Origin: Pseudomonas fluorescens HK44
GTDB taxonomy: Bacteria; Pseudomonadota; Gammaproteobacteria; Pseudomonadales; Pseudomonadaceae
Assembly: GCF_000217955.3 (NCBI RefSeq)
Contig: NZ_AFOY02000008.1
Span: 124,001 to 188,000, forward strand
Direction of reading: 5' to 3'
Length of the DNA stretch: 64,000 bases
This document shows positions 54,287 to 63,306 of the stretch, in pieces; the stretch's first letter is position 1; each line of letters begins with the position of its first letter. A program made the position numbers and the translations under genes. Below the pieces are notes generated by a model, which was given only the letters and a program-made list of their open reading frames with translations, made no database searches and was not told the origin of the DNA.

Positions 54287-56044
54287 GTGGCATTGACGAT
54301 TCTTGGCCTGTCCGGCGCCCTTAGCCATGATCCTTCCGCAGCCTTGTACATCGACGGCAAGCTGGTCGCGGCTGCTGAAGAAGAACGCTTCGTACGCGAT
54401 AAACATGCAAAGAACCGCATGCCTTACGAATCGGCGAAGTTCTGTCTGGAACAGGCTGGCATCAAACCTTCCGACGTTGACGTAGTGGCGATCCCGTTCG
54501 CCCCGATCAGCCTGTTCGGCAAGGCCCGCTGGCACTACGCCAAGCGTTATTGGTACGCCCCTGATCGCGCGCTTGACGCGATCCTGATGGGCAACCGTCG
54601 CTACAAGCGCTATCGCAACAAGATTGTCTGGTGCCTCGAGCAACTGGGCTTCGATCCGAAAAAAATCAAGATCCAGCCGGTCGAGCATCACCTGGCTCAC
54701 GCCTCCAGCGCCTACCACTGCTCCGGTTTCAAAGAGAAAACCGCGATCCTCGGGATCGACGGCAAGGGCGAGTACGCCACGACCTTTTTCGGTTATGGCC
54801 AGAACGGCAAGATCCACAAGATCAAGGAATTCTTCGACCCGGATTCCCTCGGTGGCCTGTACGGCGCGATCACCGAGTTTCTCGGTTTTGAAATGCTCGA
54901 CGGTGAGTTCAAGGTCATGGGCATGGCGCCGTACGGCGACGCCAGCAAATATGATTTCTCCCGCCTGGCGTCGTTCGAAAACGGCGAGCTGGTGATCAAC
55001 ACCGATTACGCCAACGTCATCGGCCTGCGTCGCTACAAAGAAAAGGGCAAGGGCTTCTACTTCTCGCCCAAGCTGATCGAGTGGTTGGGCCCGAAACGCG
55101 AAGGCGATATCGCTGACGAACCGTACATCCATTACGCCGCGAGCATGCAAGCGCTGTTCGAGAAACTCGCGTTGCAGATGATCGACTACTACCTGGGCGA
55201 CGTGCTCAAGGAAACCGGCAAGCTGGCGTTCGCCGGCGGCTGTGCGTTGAACGTCAAGCTGAACCAGAAAATCATCGCTCGCGACGACGTCAAAGAGCTG
55301 TTCGTGCAGCCTGCGTCCGGTGATGCCGGCACGGCGGTGGGGGCTGCGGCTTACGTGTCTCACGCCCGAGGTGTTCCGGTCGAGAAAATGGAACACGTTT
55401 ACCTCGGTCCGTCGTACAGCAACGAGGACGTGATTGCGGCCTGCGCCCGTCACCCGAGCGCACCCAAGTGGCGCAAGCTCGACGACATGCCGGAGAAGAT
55501 CGCCAAAATCATGGTCGACGGTAATCCGGTGGCCTGGTTCCAGGGGCGCATGGAGTTCGGTCCGCGTGCATTGGGCGGTCGTTCGATCATCGGTTGCCCA
55601 AGCGCCACTGGCGTGGCTGACCGGATCAACCATCAAATCAAGTTCCGCGAGCGCTGGAGGCCTTTCTGCCCGTCGATGCTCGACACTGTGGCGCCGCAGA
55701 TGATCAAGATCGATCACCCGGCACCGTTCATGACCTTCACTTTCGAAGTGGCTGAAGAGTGGAAAACCCGCGTGCCGGAAGTCGTCCATGAAGACGGTAC
55801 GTCCCGTGCCCAGGTGCTCAAGCGCGAATACAATCCGCGCTACTACGACATGATGAAAGCGCTGGAAGTGCTGACCGGTAACGGTGTGTCGCTGAACACC
55901 TCGCTGAATCGCCGTGGCGAGCCGATGATCTGCTCGCCGACCGACGCCCTGAACATGTTCTTCGGTTCCGATCTACAGTATCTGATCATGGAAGACATTC
56001 TGGTGGTCAAAGACGGCGCGGACGCTTATGACACGCTCGGCTGA
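54287..56044 (+). CDS. wapO: LPS core carbamoyltransferase (NodU/CmcH family)
   Basis: A 585-residue carbamoyltransferase with the Kae1-like N-terminal domain (ILGLSGALSHDPSAALYIDG, EHHLAHASSAYHCSGF metal site, AILGIDGKGEYATTFFGYGQ) and the C-terminal domain with MEFGPRALGGRSIIGCPSAT. In P. aeruginosa the equivalent (PA5005, wapO) adds the 7-O-carbamoyl group to heptose II of the core. It uses carbamoyl phosphate and ATP. The start is GTG at 54287 with GAGG upstream; homologues begin ALTILGLSG. It overlaps the next glycosyltransferase by 17 bases. The function in this strain is inferred from family and gene order. Confidence 0.88.
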   Translation: MALTILGLSGALSHDPSAALYIDGKLVAAAEEERFVRDKHAKNRMPYESAKFCLEQAGIKPSDVDVVAIPFAPISLFGKARWHYAKRYWYAPDRALDAILMGNRRYKRYRNKIVWCLEQLGFDPKKIKIQPVEHHLAHASSAYHCSGFKEKTAILGIDGKGEYATTFFGYGQNGKIHKIKEFFDPDSLGGLYGAITEFLGFEMLDGEFKVMGMAPYGDASKYDFSRLASFENGELVINTDYANVIGLRRYKEKGKGFYFSPKLIEWLGPKREGDIADEPYIHYAASMQALFEKLALQMIDYYLGDVLKETGKLAFAGGCALNVKLNQKIIARDDVKELFVQPASGDAGTAVGAAAYVSHARGVPVEKMEHVYLGPSYSNEDVIAACARHPSAPKWRKLDDMPEKIAKIMVDGNPVAWFQGRMEFGPRALGGRSIIGCPSATGVADRINHQIKFRERWRPFCPSMLDTVAPQMIKIDHPAPFMTFTFEVAEEWKTRVPEVVHEDGTSRAQVLKREYNPRYYDMMKALEVLTGNGVSLNTSLNRRGEPMICSPTDALNMFFGSDLQYLIMEDILVVKDGADAYDTLG

Positions 56045-57158
56045 ACGCCATGTGCTGCAGTTCTGTCACGGCTATGACGGGCCGTTCCTGGACTGCGTCC
56101 GACAGTACGCCAGCCTGTTTGCAGGGTCTGGTTATCGAGTGACCACGGTGTTTCTCACCGGGGTCGCCGATGCTGACGTTGCAGCAGGTTGTGCGTCTGA
56201 TGAAGTGCTGTTCATGGAATACAGCTCCAAGGCCATTCGTGGCCTGAAGCTTTCAGCGATTGCCGATTTGCGCAAAATCGCCCAGTCGCGCAATTTCAGT
56301 TTTTGTATCGCCCACCGTTTCAAGCCAATCTACATTGCCTTGCTCGGTACGGCGTTGCCGGTGATCGGCGTGCATCACGGCTTTGGTGATTACCAGCGGC
56401 GGACGCGCAAGCTGTTCGCGCATATTTTTCGCAAGCGCCTGAGCCTGCTCGGGGTTTCCGATGCGGTCCGCGACGACATGCGCCGTTGCTTGCCGAAGTG
56501 GCCGGCGGCGCGGATTCAAACCCTCTACAACCGCATCGATGTCGACGCCTTGCAGGCCACTCAGGTGTCCTTCGATGAGGCGCGTGACGCCTTGGGCCTG
56601 TCGCCGGATGCGTGGGTGATCGGCAACGTCGGCCGCCTGCACCCGGACAAGGACCAGGCCACCTTGTTGCGCGGTTTTGCCCTGGCCTTGCCGCATTTGC
56701 CGGTTGGCAGCCAGCTGGCGATTCTTGGCAGTGGCCGTCTGGAGCAGAAGCTCAAGGAGCTGGCCCGCGAACTCGGTGTGGGTGACCGCGTGCTGTTTCT
56801 CGGTCAGGTCCCGGAGGCGCGTCGCTACTTCCGGGCCTTCGATGTGTTTGCCCTGAGTTCCGACCACGAACCGTTCGGCATGGTGCTGCTCGAAGCCATG
56901 GCCGCCGGTGTGCCGTTGCTGGCCACCGCGTGCGGCGGGGCTGCGGAGGTGGTCGAAGGTGTCGGTATTTTGTTCCCGCTGGGGGATGCCGAGCATCTGG
57001 CGCAAGGGCTGCAACACCTGGCCGTGATGAATCAGCATGAGCGCCAGGTCTGCGCCGAGATGATGCTTGATCGCCTGCGCGAGCGTTTCTCGGACCGCGC
57101 CGTGCGCGAGGCGTTCTGGCGTCTGCCGCACGTCCTTGAACTGGCGGCGAGGGCCTGA
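56028..57158 (+). CDS. wapH: Core glycosyltransferase family 4 (WapH-like)
   Basis: A 376-residue GT4 enzyme. It has the N-terminal RHVLQFCHGYDGPFLDCVRQ, VIGNVGRLHPDKDQATLLRG and the donor site SSDHEPFGMVLLEAMAAGVP. In P. aeruginosa the gene in this position (PA5004, wapH) adds a glucose to the outer core. It starts 17 bases before the carbamoyltransferase stop and overlaps the Mig-14 gene by one base, so it is translated as part of the operon. The symbol rests mainly on gene order. Confidence 0.82.
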   Translation: MTRSAERHVLQFCHGYDGPFLDCVRQYASLFAGSGYRVTTVFLTGVADADVAAGCASDEVLFMEYSSKAIRGLKLSAIADLRKIAQSRNFSFCIAHRFKPIYIALLGTALPVIGVHHGFGDYQRRTRKLFAHIFRKRLSLLGVSDAVRDDMRRCLPKWPAARIQTLYNRIDVDALQATQVSFDEARDALGLSPDAWVIGNVGRLHPDKDQATLLRGFALALPHLPVGSQLAILGSGRLEQKLKELARELGVGDRVLFLGQVPEARRYFRAFDVFALSSDHEPFGMVLLEAMAAGVPLLATACGGAAEVVEGVGILFPLGDAEHLAQGLQHLAVMNQHERQVCAEMMLDRLRERFSDRAVREAFWRLPHVLELAARA

Positions 57159-58054
57159 TGCTCAACCGAATTCAAGGCTGGCGCGAGCGTGGCTGGTCCG
57201 TTGTCGATGCGTCGACGTACAGCGATGCCTGGCAGCGTTTTGGCGGTAGCGTCGCAACTCATCCACTGGTGGTCGAACGTCTGGCGCAACTGGCCAATAT
57301 CCCGGTGCGTTACCTGGCCTGGGAGCAGGGTGGCGAACTGAAAGCCGCGATCCCGACCTGGGGCCGCGACCTGGCATTGTCCAAAGACGTGCTCAAGCGT
57401 AATGGCAAGAAGGGGCTGTTCGATCTCGGCAACGCCGAGTTCATCCTGCCGGCTGCGGCCGACGCGCAAGCGCTGTTGCGTCACCGCGGGCGCTACTTGT
57501 CGGCGCTGAATGAAGGTCGCTTTGCCGGTCTCAAGCTGCAAACCGAACAATTGGCCATGGCCCGCACACCTGAAGAACTGTCGAAGAAGTTTCGCTACAA
57601 CCAGCGCCGTGAACTGCGTTTGCTGGAAGAGGCCGGTGGCGTGATACGACCGGTCAGCGACTTTTCCAGTCAGGAACTGGCGGCGATCTACTGCGATTTG
57701 TTCCAGCGTCGTTGGGGGTTCCCGGCGACCGGTGCGCCGCGCATGAGCGAGGTGCTCGAGCTGCTGCGCGAGCTGTTGATCGGCTCGGTGATTTTTCTCA
57801 ACGATGCGCCGATTGCGATTCAGTTGGTCTACCGGGTTGAAGCGCCGGAGTGGATCAGCGTCGAGTACATCAACGGTGGCGTCGCCCCCGAGACTCGCGA
57901 GTTCAGCCCCGGCAGCGTATTGAGTTTTCTCAATACCCAAAGCGCCTGGGAGCACGCACGCGCAATCGACAAGCCGCTGCGCTTTTCCTTCGGGCGTGCC
58001 GATCGTGAATACAAGGACCGTTGGTGCAACCCTGTGCCGGTGTTCACCGTATGA
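57158..58054 (+). CDS. Mig-14 family antimicrobial peptide resistance protein
   Basis: A 298-residue protein with a GNAT/FemAB-like acyltransferase fold in the C-terminal half: KKFRYNQRRELRLLEEAGGV, then FFLNDAPIAIQLVYRVEA-type beta strands (VIFLNDAPIAIQLVYRVEAP) and FSPGSVLSFLNTQSAWEHAR. Mig-14 of Salmonella and its P. aeruginosa counterpart (PA5003) raise resistance to antimicrobial peptides such as polymyxin, probably at the inner membrane. The substrate is unknown. It overlaps the upstream glycosyltransferase by one base and dnpA by four (ATGA at 58051). Confidence 0.85.
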   Translation: MLNRIQGWRERGWSVVDASTYSDAWQRFGGSVATHPLVVERLAQLANIPVRYLAWEQGGELKAAIPTWGRDLALSKDVLKRNGKKGLFDLGNAEFILPAAADAQALLRHRGRYLSALNEGRFAGLKLQTEQLAMARTPEELSKKFRYNQRRELRLLEEAGGVIRPVSDFSSQELAAIYCDLFQRRWGFPATGAPRMSEVLELLRELLIGSVIFLNDAPIAIQLVYRVEAPEWISVEYINGGVAPETREFSPGSVLSFLNTQSAWEHARAIDKPLRFSFGRADREYKDRWCNPVPVFTV

Positions 58055-59487
58055 GCCAGACCATGAGCCAACCCATCAGTCGCAAACAGCAACTGCTCAA
58101 GCGTCATCGACGTAACAAGCGCATCGGTCTGTTGATCGGCGTTTTGCTGTTGATTGCCGTTGGCGTGCTGGTCACCTGGTGGCTGCCGCCGGTACTCGCG
58201 GTCCTGGCTTGGGTCGCCCATGAAGCGTGGTTCGCCGACCATTTGTTTTACTCGCCCAAGGACGATTACCAGTACAGCTTCCCGCCGTACACGCAGCAAC
58301 CCAAGGTCCGACTGGACGGTGCGCGTCTGCTGCTGGACGACGGCGTCATCCTGACCGACGACACCACGCTGGTACTGGCGCTGCGGGTAAAAAGCACCTG
58401 GCTGGGACGCTTTTTCGATCCTTCAGTCGAGTTGTCGGGTGGCGATAATCCCGACCGGCAAGCCTTCGAGCGTGGGGTAGACGGCCTGCGTTACCTCAAC
58501 CTCAGTGGTCAGGCGGGCGTTCTGTCGCAGGGCGATTTGCGTGTGCGCGGGCGTTTCTGCCGGTTGCTCGGCGAGCCCGTGCTCCGGTCGTTCGAACACC
58601 CTGATTACCGCCGTCAGCGAGTGATGGTGATCGCGCCTCACGCCGACGATGCGGAGCTGGCGGCTTTCGGTTTGTACAGTCAGGCCGACGAGGCCTGGAT
58701 CGTCACGCTGACCGCCGGAGAAATCGAAGCCGGGCACTATCGGCAGATGGGGCTGAACGCCGTCGAGGCGGCGCGCATCAAAGGCCGTTTACGCGCCTGG
58801 GACAGCATTGCGGTGCCGCGCTGGGCTGGCGTGCCTGAGTCGCGGTGTGTGCAATTGGGGTATTTCTGCCTGCAATTGCCAGCCATGCAGGCGGCGCCGG
58901 ATCAACCGGTGGGCTCGCGTGAAGCGGATCTGAGCGACACGCGACTGTTTCGCCAACTCAATCCGTTTGCCTTGCCCGGTGATCGCGATGGTGCGCCGAC
59001 CTGGAATAACCTGCTGGCCGATCTGCGCGAGCTGTTGCTCAAGGCGCGCCCTGAAGTGATCGTTCTGCCGCACTCCTCGCTGGATCCTCATCCCGATCAC
59101 ATCTGTGCGCAGCATGCGGTGCTGGAAGCCTTGAAGGGGCTTGAGTGGCAGCCGACTACACTGCTCGGTTACGCGAACCACCTGCACGACAATGATCGCT
59201 GGCCAATGGGTGATTCAGAGGCCGGGATTGCGTTGCCGCCGGTGTTTGATCAAGCGTATGTGCTGCAGCCATATTGCCTGGCACTGTCGATCGAGCAGCA
59301 GCGCGACAAGGCCATGGCGCTGGGGATGATGCATGACTTGCAGCCGCGTGCGCCGTTCAAGCGTCGCCTGCGTCGCGGGTTGCAGCGTCTGTTGGCAGGG
59401 CGCTCAGGCTCGCCTTATGGCGAGAACGAGTTCTTTCGCAAGGCGGTCAGGCGTCATGAGCTGTTCTGGGTTTTGAAACATGAATAA
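58051..59487 (+). CDS. dnpA: PIG-L family de-N-acetylase DnpA
   Basis: A 478-residue membrane-anchored protein. A single N-terminal membrane segment (RIGLLIGVLLLIAVGVLVTW, about 28-50) precedes the PIG-L domain. The zinc motif PHADDAE is in VMVIAPHADDAELAAFGLYS, and a later histidine pair is in SLDPHPDHICAQHAVLEAL. The P. aeruginosa homologue (PA5002) is the de-N-acetylase DnpA, linked to fluoroquinolone tolerance and persistence; it may act on core sugars. The start was set at the ATG at 58051, which overlaps the mig-14 stop. The frame is open ten codons further upstream, without support. Confidence 0.88.
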   Translation: MSQTMSQPISRKQQLLKRHRRNKRIGLLIGVLLLIAVGVLVTWWLPPVLAVLAWVAHEAWFADHLFYSPKDDYQYSFPPYTQQPKVRLDGARLLLDDGVILTDDTTLVLALRVKSTWLGRFFDPSVELSGGDNPDRQAFERGVDGLRYLNLSGQAGVLSQGDLRVRGRFCRLLGEPVLRSFEHPDYRRQRVMVIAPHADDAELAAFGLYSQADEAWIVTLTAGEIEAGHYRQMGLNAVEAARIKGRLRAWDSIAVPRWAGVPESRCVQLGYFCLQLPAMQAAPDQPVGSREADLSDTRLFRQLNPFALPGDRDGAPTWNNLLADLRELLLKARPEVIVLPHSSLDPHPDHICAQHAVLEALKGLEWQPTTLLGYANHLHDNDRWPMGDSEAGIALPPVFDQAYVLQPYCLALSIEQQRDKAMALGMMHDLQPRAPFKRRLRRGLQRLLAGRSGSPYGENEFFRKAVRRHELFWVLKHE

Positions 59488-59539
59488 AGACGCGCGGGTA
59501 TAGCGTTGCTTCGTATTCTTTCTCTGTAGTGAGCTCTCA

Positions 59540-59902
59540 GTGAATAATCCGTCTTCGCGCATTTTTTTTCTTATTCCTTATTTCGGTCGCTGGCCGTTCT
59601 GGATGCCGTTCTTTCTCGAAAGCTGCCGGCGCAGTGAATTTACCGAAGCGTTCAGTACCCCTGGCGGCCATATCAAGTGGCACGATGGCACTGATGATTT
59701 TCCCCTGCGTTGGTACTGGCGTGAGGGGTGTTTGACCAATGATCGGGACGGTGACCGTTCGTTTCCGTATTTTCACTTCTATTGCTGGAAGCGCAATGAG
59801 TGGTCACGGATGGCCGAGCCTGATCCTGAATACGTAAAAGACCTGGCTGCGAAGCCGGCCTGGATCATTGACGCAACAGGTTTTATCGGGGATGAGTCAT
59901 GA
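59540..59902 (+). pseudogene. ssg: ssg with a large in-frame internal deletion (DUF6625)
   Basis: The 120-residue frame begins like Ssg (PA5001), IPYFGRWPFWMPFFLESCR, and then jumps straight to the C-terminal region RSEFTEAFSTPGGHIKWHDG, YWREGCLTNDRDGDRSFPYF and FYCWKRNEWSRM. Normal Ssg proteins are about 300 residues, so about 180-200 central residues, including the expected sugar-binding and metal motifs, are missing while the frame is kept. Ssg is a cell-surface polysaccharide glycosyltransferase needed for normal LPS, motility and phage sensitivity in fluorescens strains. The GTG start at 59540 has only a weak Shine-Dalgarno. The 3' end still overlaps the next gene by four bases (ATGA), so coupling is kept. 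Confidence 0.78.
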
Positions 59903-61053
59903 ATCAGCGTTTCAAGGTCTTGCAGCTGCAACCTGACTACAACGTCAAAGCACACGATTTTGCCGATCTCGCGGAGCAGATCGTCAAGGCCCTTCCGGTA
60001 GAACGTTATGAAATAACAGCGGCGTTCTTGCGTGGCCGACCGGGGCAGGATGAGGCCGTGAGCCGTGCCGAGCACTCGGTCTATTTCGAGTTCTCCGACA
60101 AGTCGCTCAAGGGGATGCGCCTGCGAGCCATGTGGCGGTTGTATCAGTTTTGCCGAAAAGAAAAGTTTGATGTGGTCATCTGCAATCGCTTCAAGCCGGT
60201 GAACATGCTGTTGCAACTCAATCGCTGGCTGAAAATACCATTGTGTATCGGCATCTCCCATGGCTTCGGCGAGTACGACCGTTTTTACCGCCGACGTCAG
60301 GCCCAGAACCTCATCGACAACCACTGGCGTTTTGTCGGCGTGTCGCCAGCGGTCAAACAGTACTTGCTGGATTGTGATTGCGGCTTCACCGACGGCAATA
60401 CCTACGCCATTACCAATGCCATCGATATCGAGCAGGCTGAGGGTTTGCAGCACTCTCGTGAGCGTTCGCGCGAGTTGTTGGGGCTTGATCCAGCGGTACG
60501 CTTGATCGGCGCGCTTGGGCGTCTGGTACCCGTTAAAGGTCATACCTACTTATTGCAGGCTTTTGCCGCGCTCAAAGACAAATACCCCCAGACGCAGCTG
60601 GCGATCATCGGTGCCGGTCGCGAAGAAGCCCGTTTGGCCTGTGAAATTGAGCAATTGGGTTTGAGCGGGCGCGCACATCTCCTGGGGTTCAAGGAAAACG
60701 CTCTGCAGTATGTTCGCGCATTCGATATCTGGACCATGCCCTCGTTGGCCGAGGGATTGGGCCTGGCATTGCTCGAAGGCATGAGCGGCCATTTGCCGGT
60801 GATTGCCTCGAATGTGCCAGCCATGCTTCCGCTTGTTCAGGGCGCGGGTGGTCTTGCTGTCGAGCCGGCGAACGTCCCGTCTCTTGTCAAGGCGCTGGAT
60901 ACCTATCTGGGGCTGTCGGATGAGGAGCTCAAAGCCAAGGGGGAGCTGACCTACCGTTATCTGCAAGAACAGCACGATATCGACGTGTTCCGTCAGGAGT
61001 ATCTGCAATTGATCGAGTCAGGGCTGAGTCAGGCGCGCAAGGGGGAGGTATGA
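59899..61053 (+). CDS. Glycosyltransferase family 4, LPS core
   Basis: A 384-residue GT4 enzyme with an N-terminal acceptor domain (FKVLQLQPDYNVKAHDFADL) and C-terminal donor domain: LIGALGRLVPVKGHTYLLQA, the HLLGFKENALQYVRAFDIWT segment and MPSLAEGLGLALLEGMSGHL. It is related to the enzyme at 56028 but clearly distinct (both have an ICNRFKPVN or IAHRFKPIY type segment and SHGFGEYDR or HHGFGDYQR). It probably adds an outer-core sugar. It overlaps the ssg remnant and the next gene by four bases each. Confidence 0.85.
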   Translation: MNQRFKVLQLQPDYNVKAHDFADLAEQIVKALPVERYEITAAFLRGRPGQDEAVSRAEHSVYFEFSDKSLKGMRLRAMWRLYQFCRKEKFDVVICNRFKPVNMLLQLNRWLKIPLCIGISHGFGEYDRFYRRRQAQNLIDNHWRFVGVSPAVKQYLLDCDCGFTDGNTYAITNAIDIEQAEGLQHSRERSRELLGLDPAVRLIGALGRLVPVKGHTYLLQAFAALKDKYPQTQLAIIGAGREEARLACEIEQLGLSGRAHLLGFKENALQYVRAFDIWTMPSLAEGLGLALLEGMSGHLPVIASNVPAMLPLVQGAGGLAVEPANVPSLVKALDTYLGLSDEELKAKGELTYRYLQEQHDIDVFRQEYLQLIESGLSQARKGEV

Positions 61054-61934
61054 AAGACGATCAACCTGTGGTGACGGTGATCATCGCTTCTTATAACCAC
61101 GGCCCGTACATTGAGCAGAGTATTCTCAGCGTCCTGAATCAGACCTATTCGAATATCGAATTGCTGGTTATCGATGATGGTTCCACAGATGACAGCGTCA
61201 AGCGTATCCAGCGACTGCAGGAACAGCACTCGTTCGACTTCCGGGTTCAGCAGAATCAGGGGCTGACCAACACGCTCAATGGTGCGATTACCCGGTCCAA
61301 AGGCAGCTTGATCGTCCCGTTCGGTTCTGACGACATCATGTTGCCGGAGCGCATAGCGACTCAGGTCGCTTACATGGATGGCAAGCCTGAGGTCGGTATT
61401 TGCGCTGGCAACATCGAACTGATCGACGCCGATGGCAACCTCTTTCCCGAAAAGCGTCAACGCCGGGATGTACCGTTCCGACGCCTGGACTTCGATGACA
61501 TGTTCCTCGAACGCAAACCCTATCCGCCGGCCCCGACACTGATGATTCGGCGTGAGGCGCTGGAGAAGGTAGGTGGTTTCGACCCGAACATTCGTCTGGA
61601 GGACCTGCTGATCGAGTTGAAGGTGACTCACGCCGGTTACTTCATCGATGGTCTGAATGTACTGATGGCGCGCTATCGCAAGCACGCGACCAACTCGTAC
61701 AAGAATCATCGTTTCATGGTCGACAACATTCTGCGGTCCTACGCGCTGTTCAGCGATCATCCGTTGTATGACGAGGTGCGTTACAAGTTTCTCAACTCGA
61801 TGTTCCTCAAGACAGCTAATCGCGATCGGGTGCTGGCTCGTGAGCTGCTGGCTCAGATCCCTTTCAAAGCCTGGTCTGCAAAGACCTGGCGCGGATTGGG
61901 GCGGTTGTATTTTTCCCCTCTGGAAAAAAACTGA
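61050..61934 (+). CDS. wapR: Glycosyltransferase family 2, probable core rhamnosyltransferase
   Basis: A 294-residue GT2 (GT-A fold) enzyme: VVTVIIASYNHGPYIEQSIL and LLVIDDGSTDDSVKRI at the nucleotide site, then the DXD-like FGSDDIMLPERIA, and the acceptor region VGGFDPNIRLEDLLIELKVT. In P. aeruginosa the gene at this position (PA5000, wapR) adds L-rhamnose in alpha-1,3 linkage and makes the attachment point for O antigen. It overlaps the previous gene by four bases. The symbol is based on order and general similarity from memory, not on a search. Confidence 0.7.
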   Translation: MKDDQPVVTVIIASYNHGPYIEQSILSVLNQTYSNIELLVIDDGSTDDSVKRIQRLQEQHSFDFRVQQNQGLTNTLNGAITRSKGSLIVPFGSDDIMLPERIATQVAYMDGKPEVGICAGNIELIDADGNLFPEKRQRRDVPFRRLDFDDMFLERKPYPPAPTLMIRREALEKVGGFDPNIRLEDLLIELKVTHAGYFIDGLNVLMARYRKHATNSYKNHRFMVDNILRSYALFSDHPLYDEVRYKFLNSMFLKTANRDRVLARELLAQIPFKAWSAKTWRGLGRLYFSPLEKN

Positions 61935-61946
61935 GAGGGCAATGCA

Positions 61947-61997
61947 GTGGGTTGGATTCAACGCTTTCTGGAGAAATGTCTGTTGAGGTCGGCATGA
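61947..61997 (+). other. Possible 16-codon upstream ORF coupled to the next gene
   Basis: GTG at 61947 opens a short frame reading GWIQRFLEKCLLRSA after the start. AGAGGG lies eight bases upstream, and its TGA (61995-61997) overlaps the ATG at 61994 in ATGA fashion, as for the other gene junctions in this operon. It may serve only to deliver ribosomes to the next gene, or be the tail of a lost gene. No homology is claimed. Confidence 0.35.
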
Positions 61998-63250
61998 TCC
62001 AGGATGTTACTGGCAACAGCTGGGCCGACAAGGCTCATGCCCTGGACCGCTATCGCTGGCGGCGATTGCGCGAGCGTCATTCCTGGCTGGGCAGCCTCTT
62101 GCGCTTTGGCCGGGACGCTTGCATAGACTGGTTGTTTGGCTGGAGGGCGCGTGCGTGCCTGGCAGCCGAAGTCGTGGCCGAGCCCTGCGATTTCCTGTTG
62201 CTGCAGTCAGCATCCAAAGTCATTCCCTTGCAGCGCAAGAAACTGCTGATCGCGGCCCTGCGTGCTAGCGGTCACTCACTGGTGGAAACCGCGCTGCAGG
62301 TGCCGAGGACTATTCTTGCCCAGCGTCTGCTCAAGCATCCGCAGCAGGCGGTGCCGCTGCGCTATTTTGGCTATGCCGCGCATGCCGAGTGGCTGGTGGC
62401 TCACCATCAGCCGAAGATTCTGCTCAACGACCGTAACGGTAGCTTGTATGCGCCTTTCCTGCGCCTGGCGCTGAACCGGCACCATCACCTGCTGGTACAC
62501 CTGGCGCATGCGACGACGGTCGAGTCTTCGAGTCGCCTGGGTATGAACGACTACGACTATTACTTCATGTTCGGCCGCAGTTCGCTAGAGGCTCTACAGT
62601 CGCGACCGCTACGCTTCGGCAGTTCGAATGCAGTGCTGTCCGGTTCGCACATGATTGACGCAGCCTACGACCTGCCGCCGCCCGACCCTGAGCGGCAGGT
62701 GCTGCTGGTCTTGGGCGTTGGCCCGGACAAAGAGAAGGAGGGCAGCTACCAGCGAACCTACGCCCTGCTGCGCGACTGGGCGGCGCAGCACCCTGAGTAC
62801 CAGGTGCTGATCAAGGCGCATCCGCGTAGCCAGGTGTCGTTTTGGCACGGCGCGGCCGCGGCACTGTCCAACGTGCAGGTTCTGGACCGTGGAGTCGGTC
62901 TGGCCGCTGCTCTGGAGCAGGCTTCGATCGTTGTGAGCATTATGTCTAACGCAGTGATCGAGGTGGCGCTGGCGCGGCGCCCGGTCATTTATGTCAATGT
63001 TGGAGAGCATCACGACATTTTTTCTCAGGAGCGCTTCCTGGGCGAGCGCATCACCACGACTGCAGAGCTGGCCGCGCGGGTAGTCTGGATTCAAGGCAAC
63101 TATCTGCAGTGCCAGGAGCGGGCCCGGAAATTTGCCGAGTTTCACTTGGCGCACGGGGTTGATGGGCTCGACACCACCGTCGGGTTGTTGGTCGACCTGT
63201 TACAGGCAGAGCCTGTGCCTTCTCTGGTGCTTGACGGCACTGTTGAGTAG
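61994..63250 (+). CDS. Putative capsule/LPS polysaccharide glycosyltransferase-like protein
   Basis: A protein of about 418 residues that I do not recognise precisely. The N-terminal third is basic and helical (YRWRRLRERHSWLGSLLRFG). The C-terminal part reads VLLVLGVGPDKEKEGSYQRT, YQVLIKAHPRSQVSFWHGAA and SIVVSIMSNAVIEVALARRP. This matches the general layout of GT-B proteins of the CDP-glycerol or capsule polysaccharide synthesis type, in which an IKAHP segment and a SxxSNAxxEAxxxGxPxI-like donor site recur. The start is uncertain: ATG at 61994 has GAGG five bases upstream; ATG at 61976 or TTG at 61952 would add 6 or 14 residues. It lies within the core operon, so a role in LPS assembly is likely. 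Confidence 0.6.
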   Translation: MIQDVTGNSWADKAHALDRYRWRRLRERHSWLGSLLRFGRDACIDWLFGWRARACLAAEVVAEPCDFLLLQSASKVIPLQRKKLLIAALRASGHSLVETALQVPRTILAQRLLKHPQQAVPLRYFGYAAHAEWLVAHHQPKILLNDRNGSLYAPFLRLALNRHHHLLVHLAHATTVESSSRLGMNDYDYYFMFGRSSLEALQSRPLRFGSSNAVLSGSHMIDAAYDLPPPDPERQVLLVLGVGPDKEKEGSYQRTYALLRDWAAQHPEYQVLIKAHPRSQVSFWHGAAAALSNVQVLDRGVGLAAALEQASIVVSIMSNAVIEVALARRPVIYVNVGEHHDIFSQERFLGERITTTAELAARVVWIQGNYLQCQERARKFAEFHLAHGVDGLDTTVGLLVDLLQAEPVPSLVLDGTVE

Positions 63251-63306
63251 GGGCTGCGAGGCAGGCCTGGCACTTTAATAATCATGGTTGTGGTGGTGAA
63301 CGGAAA

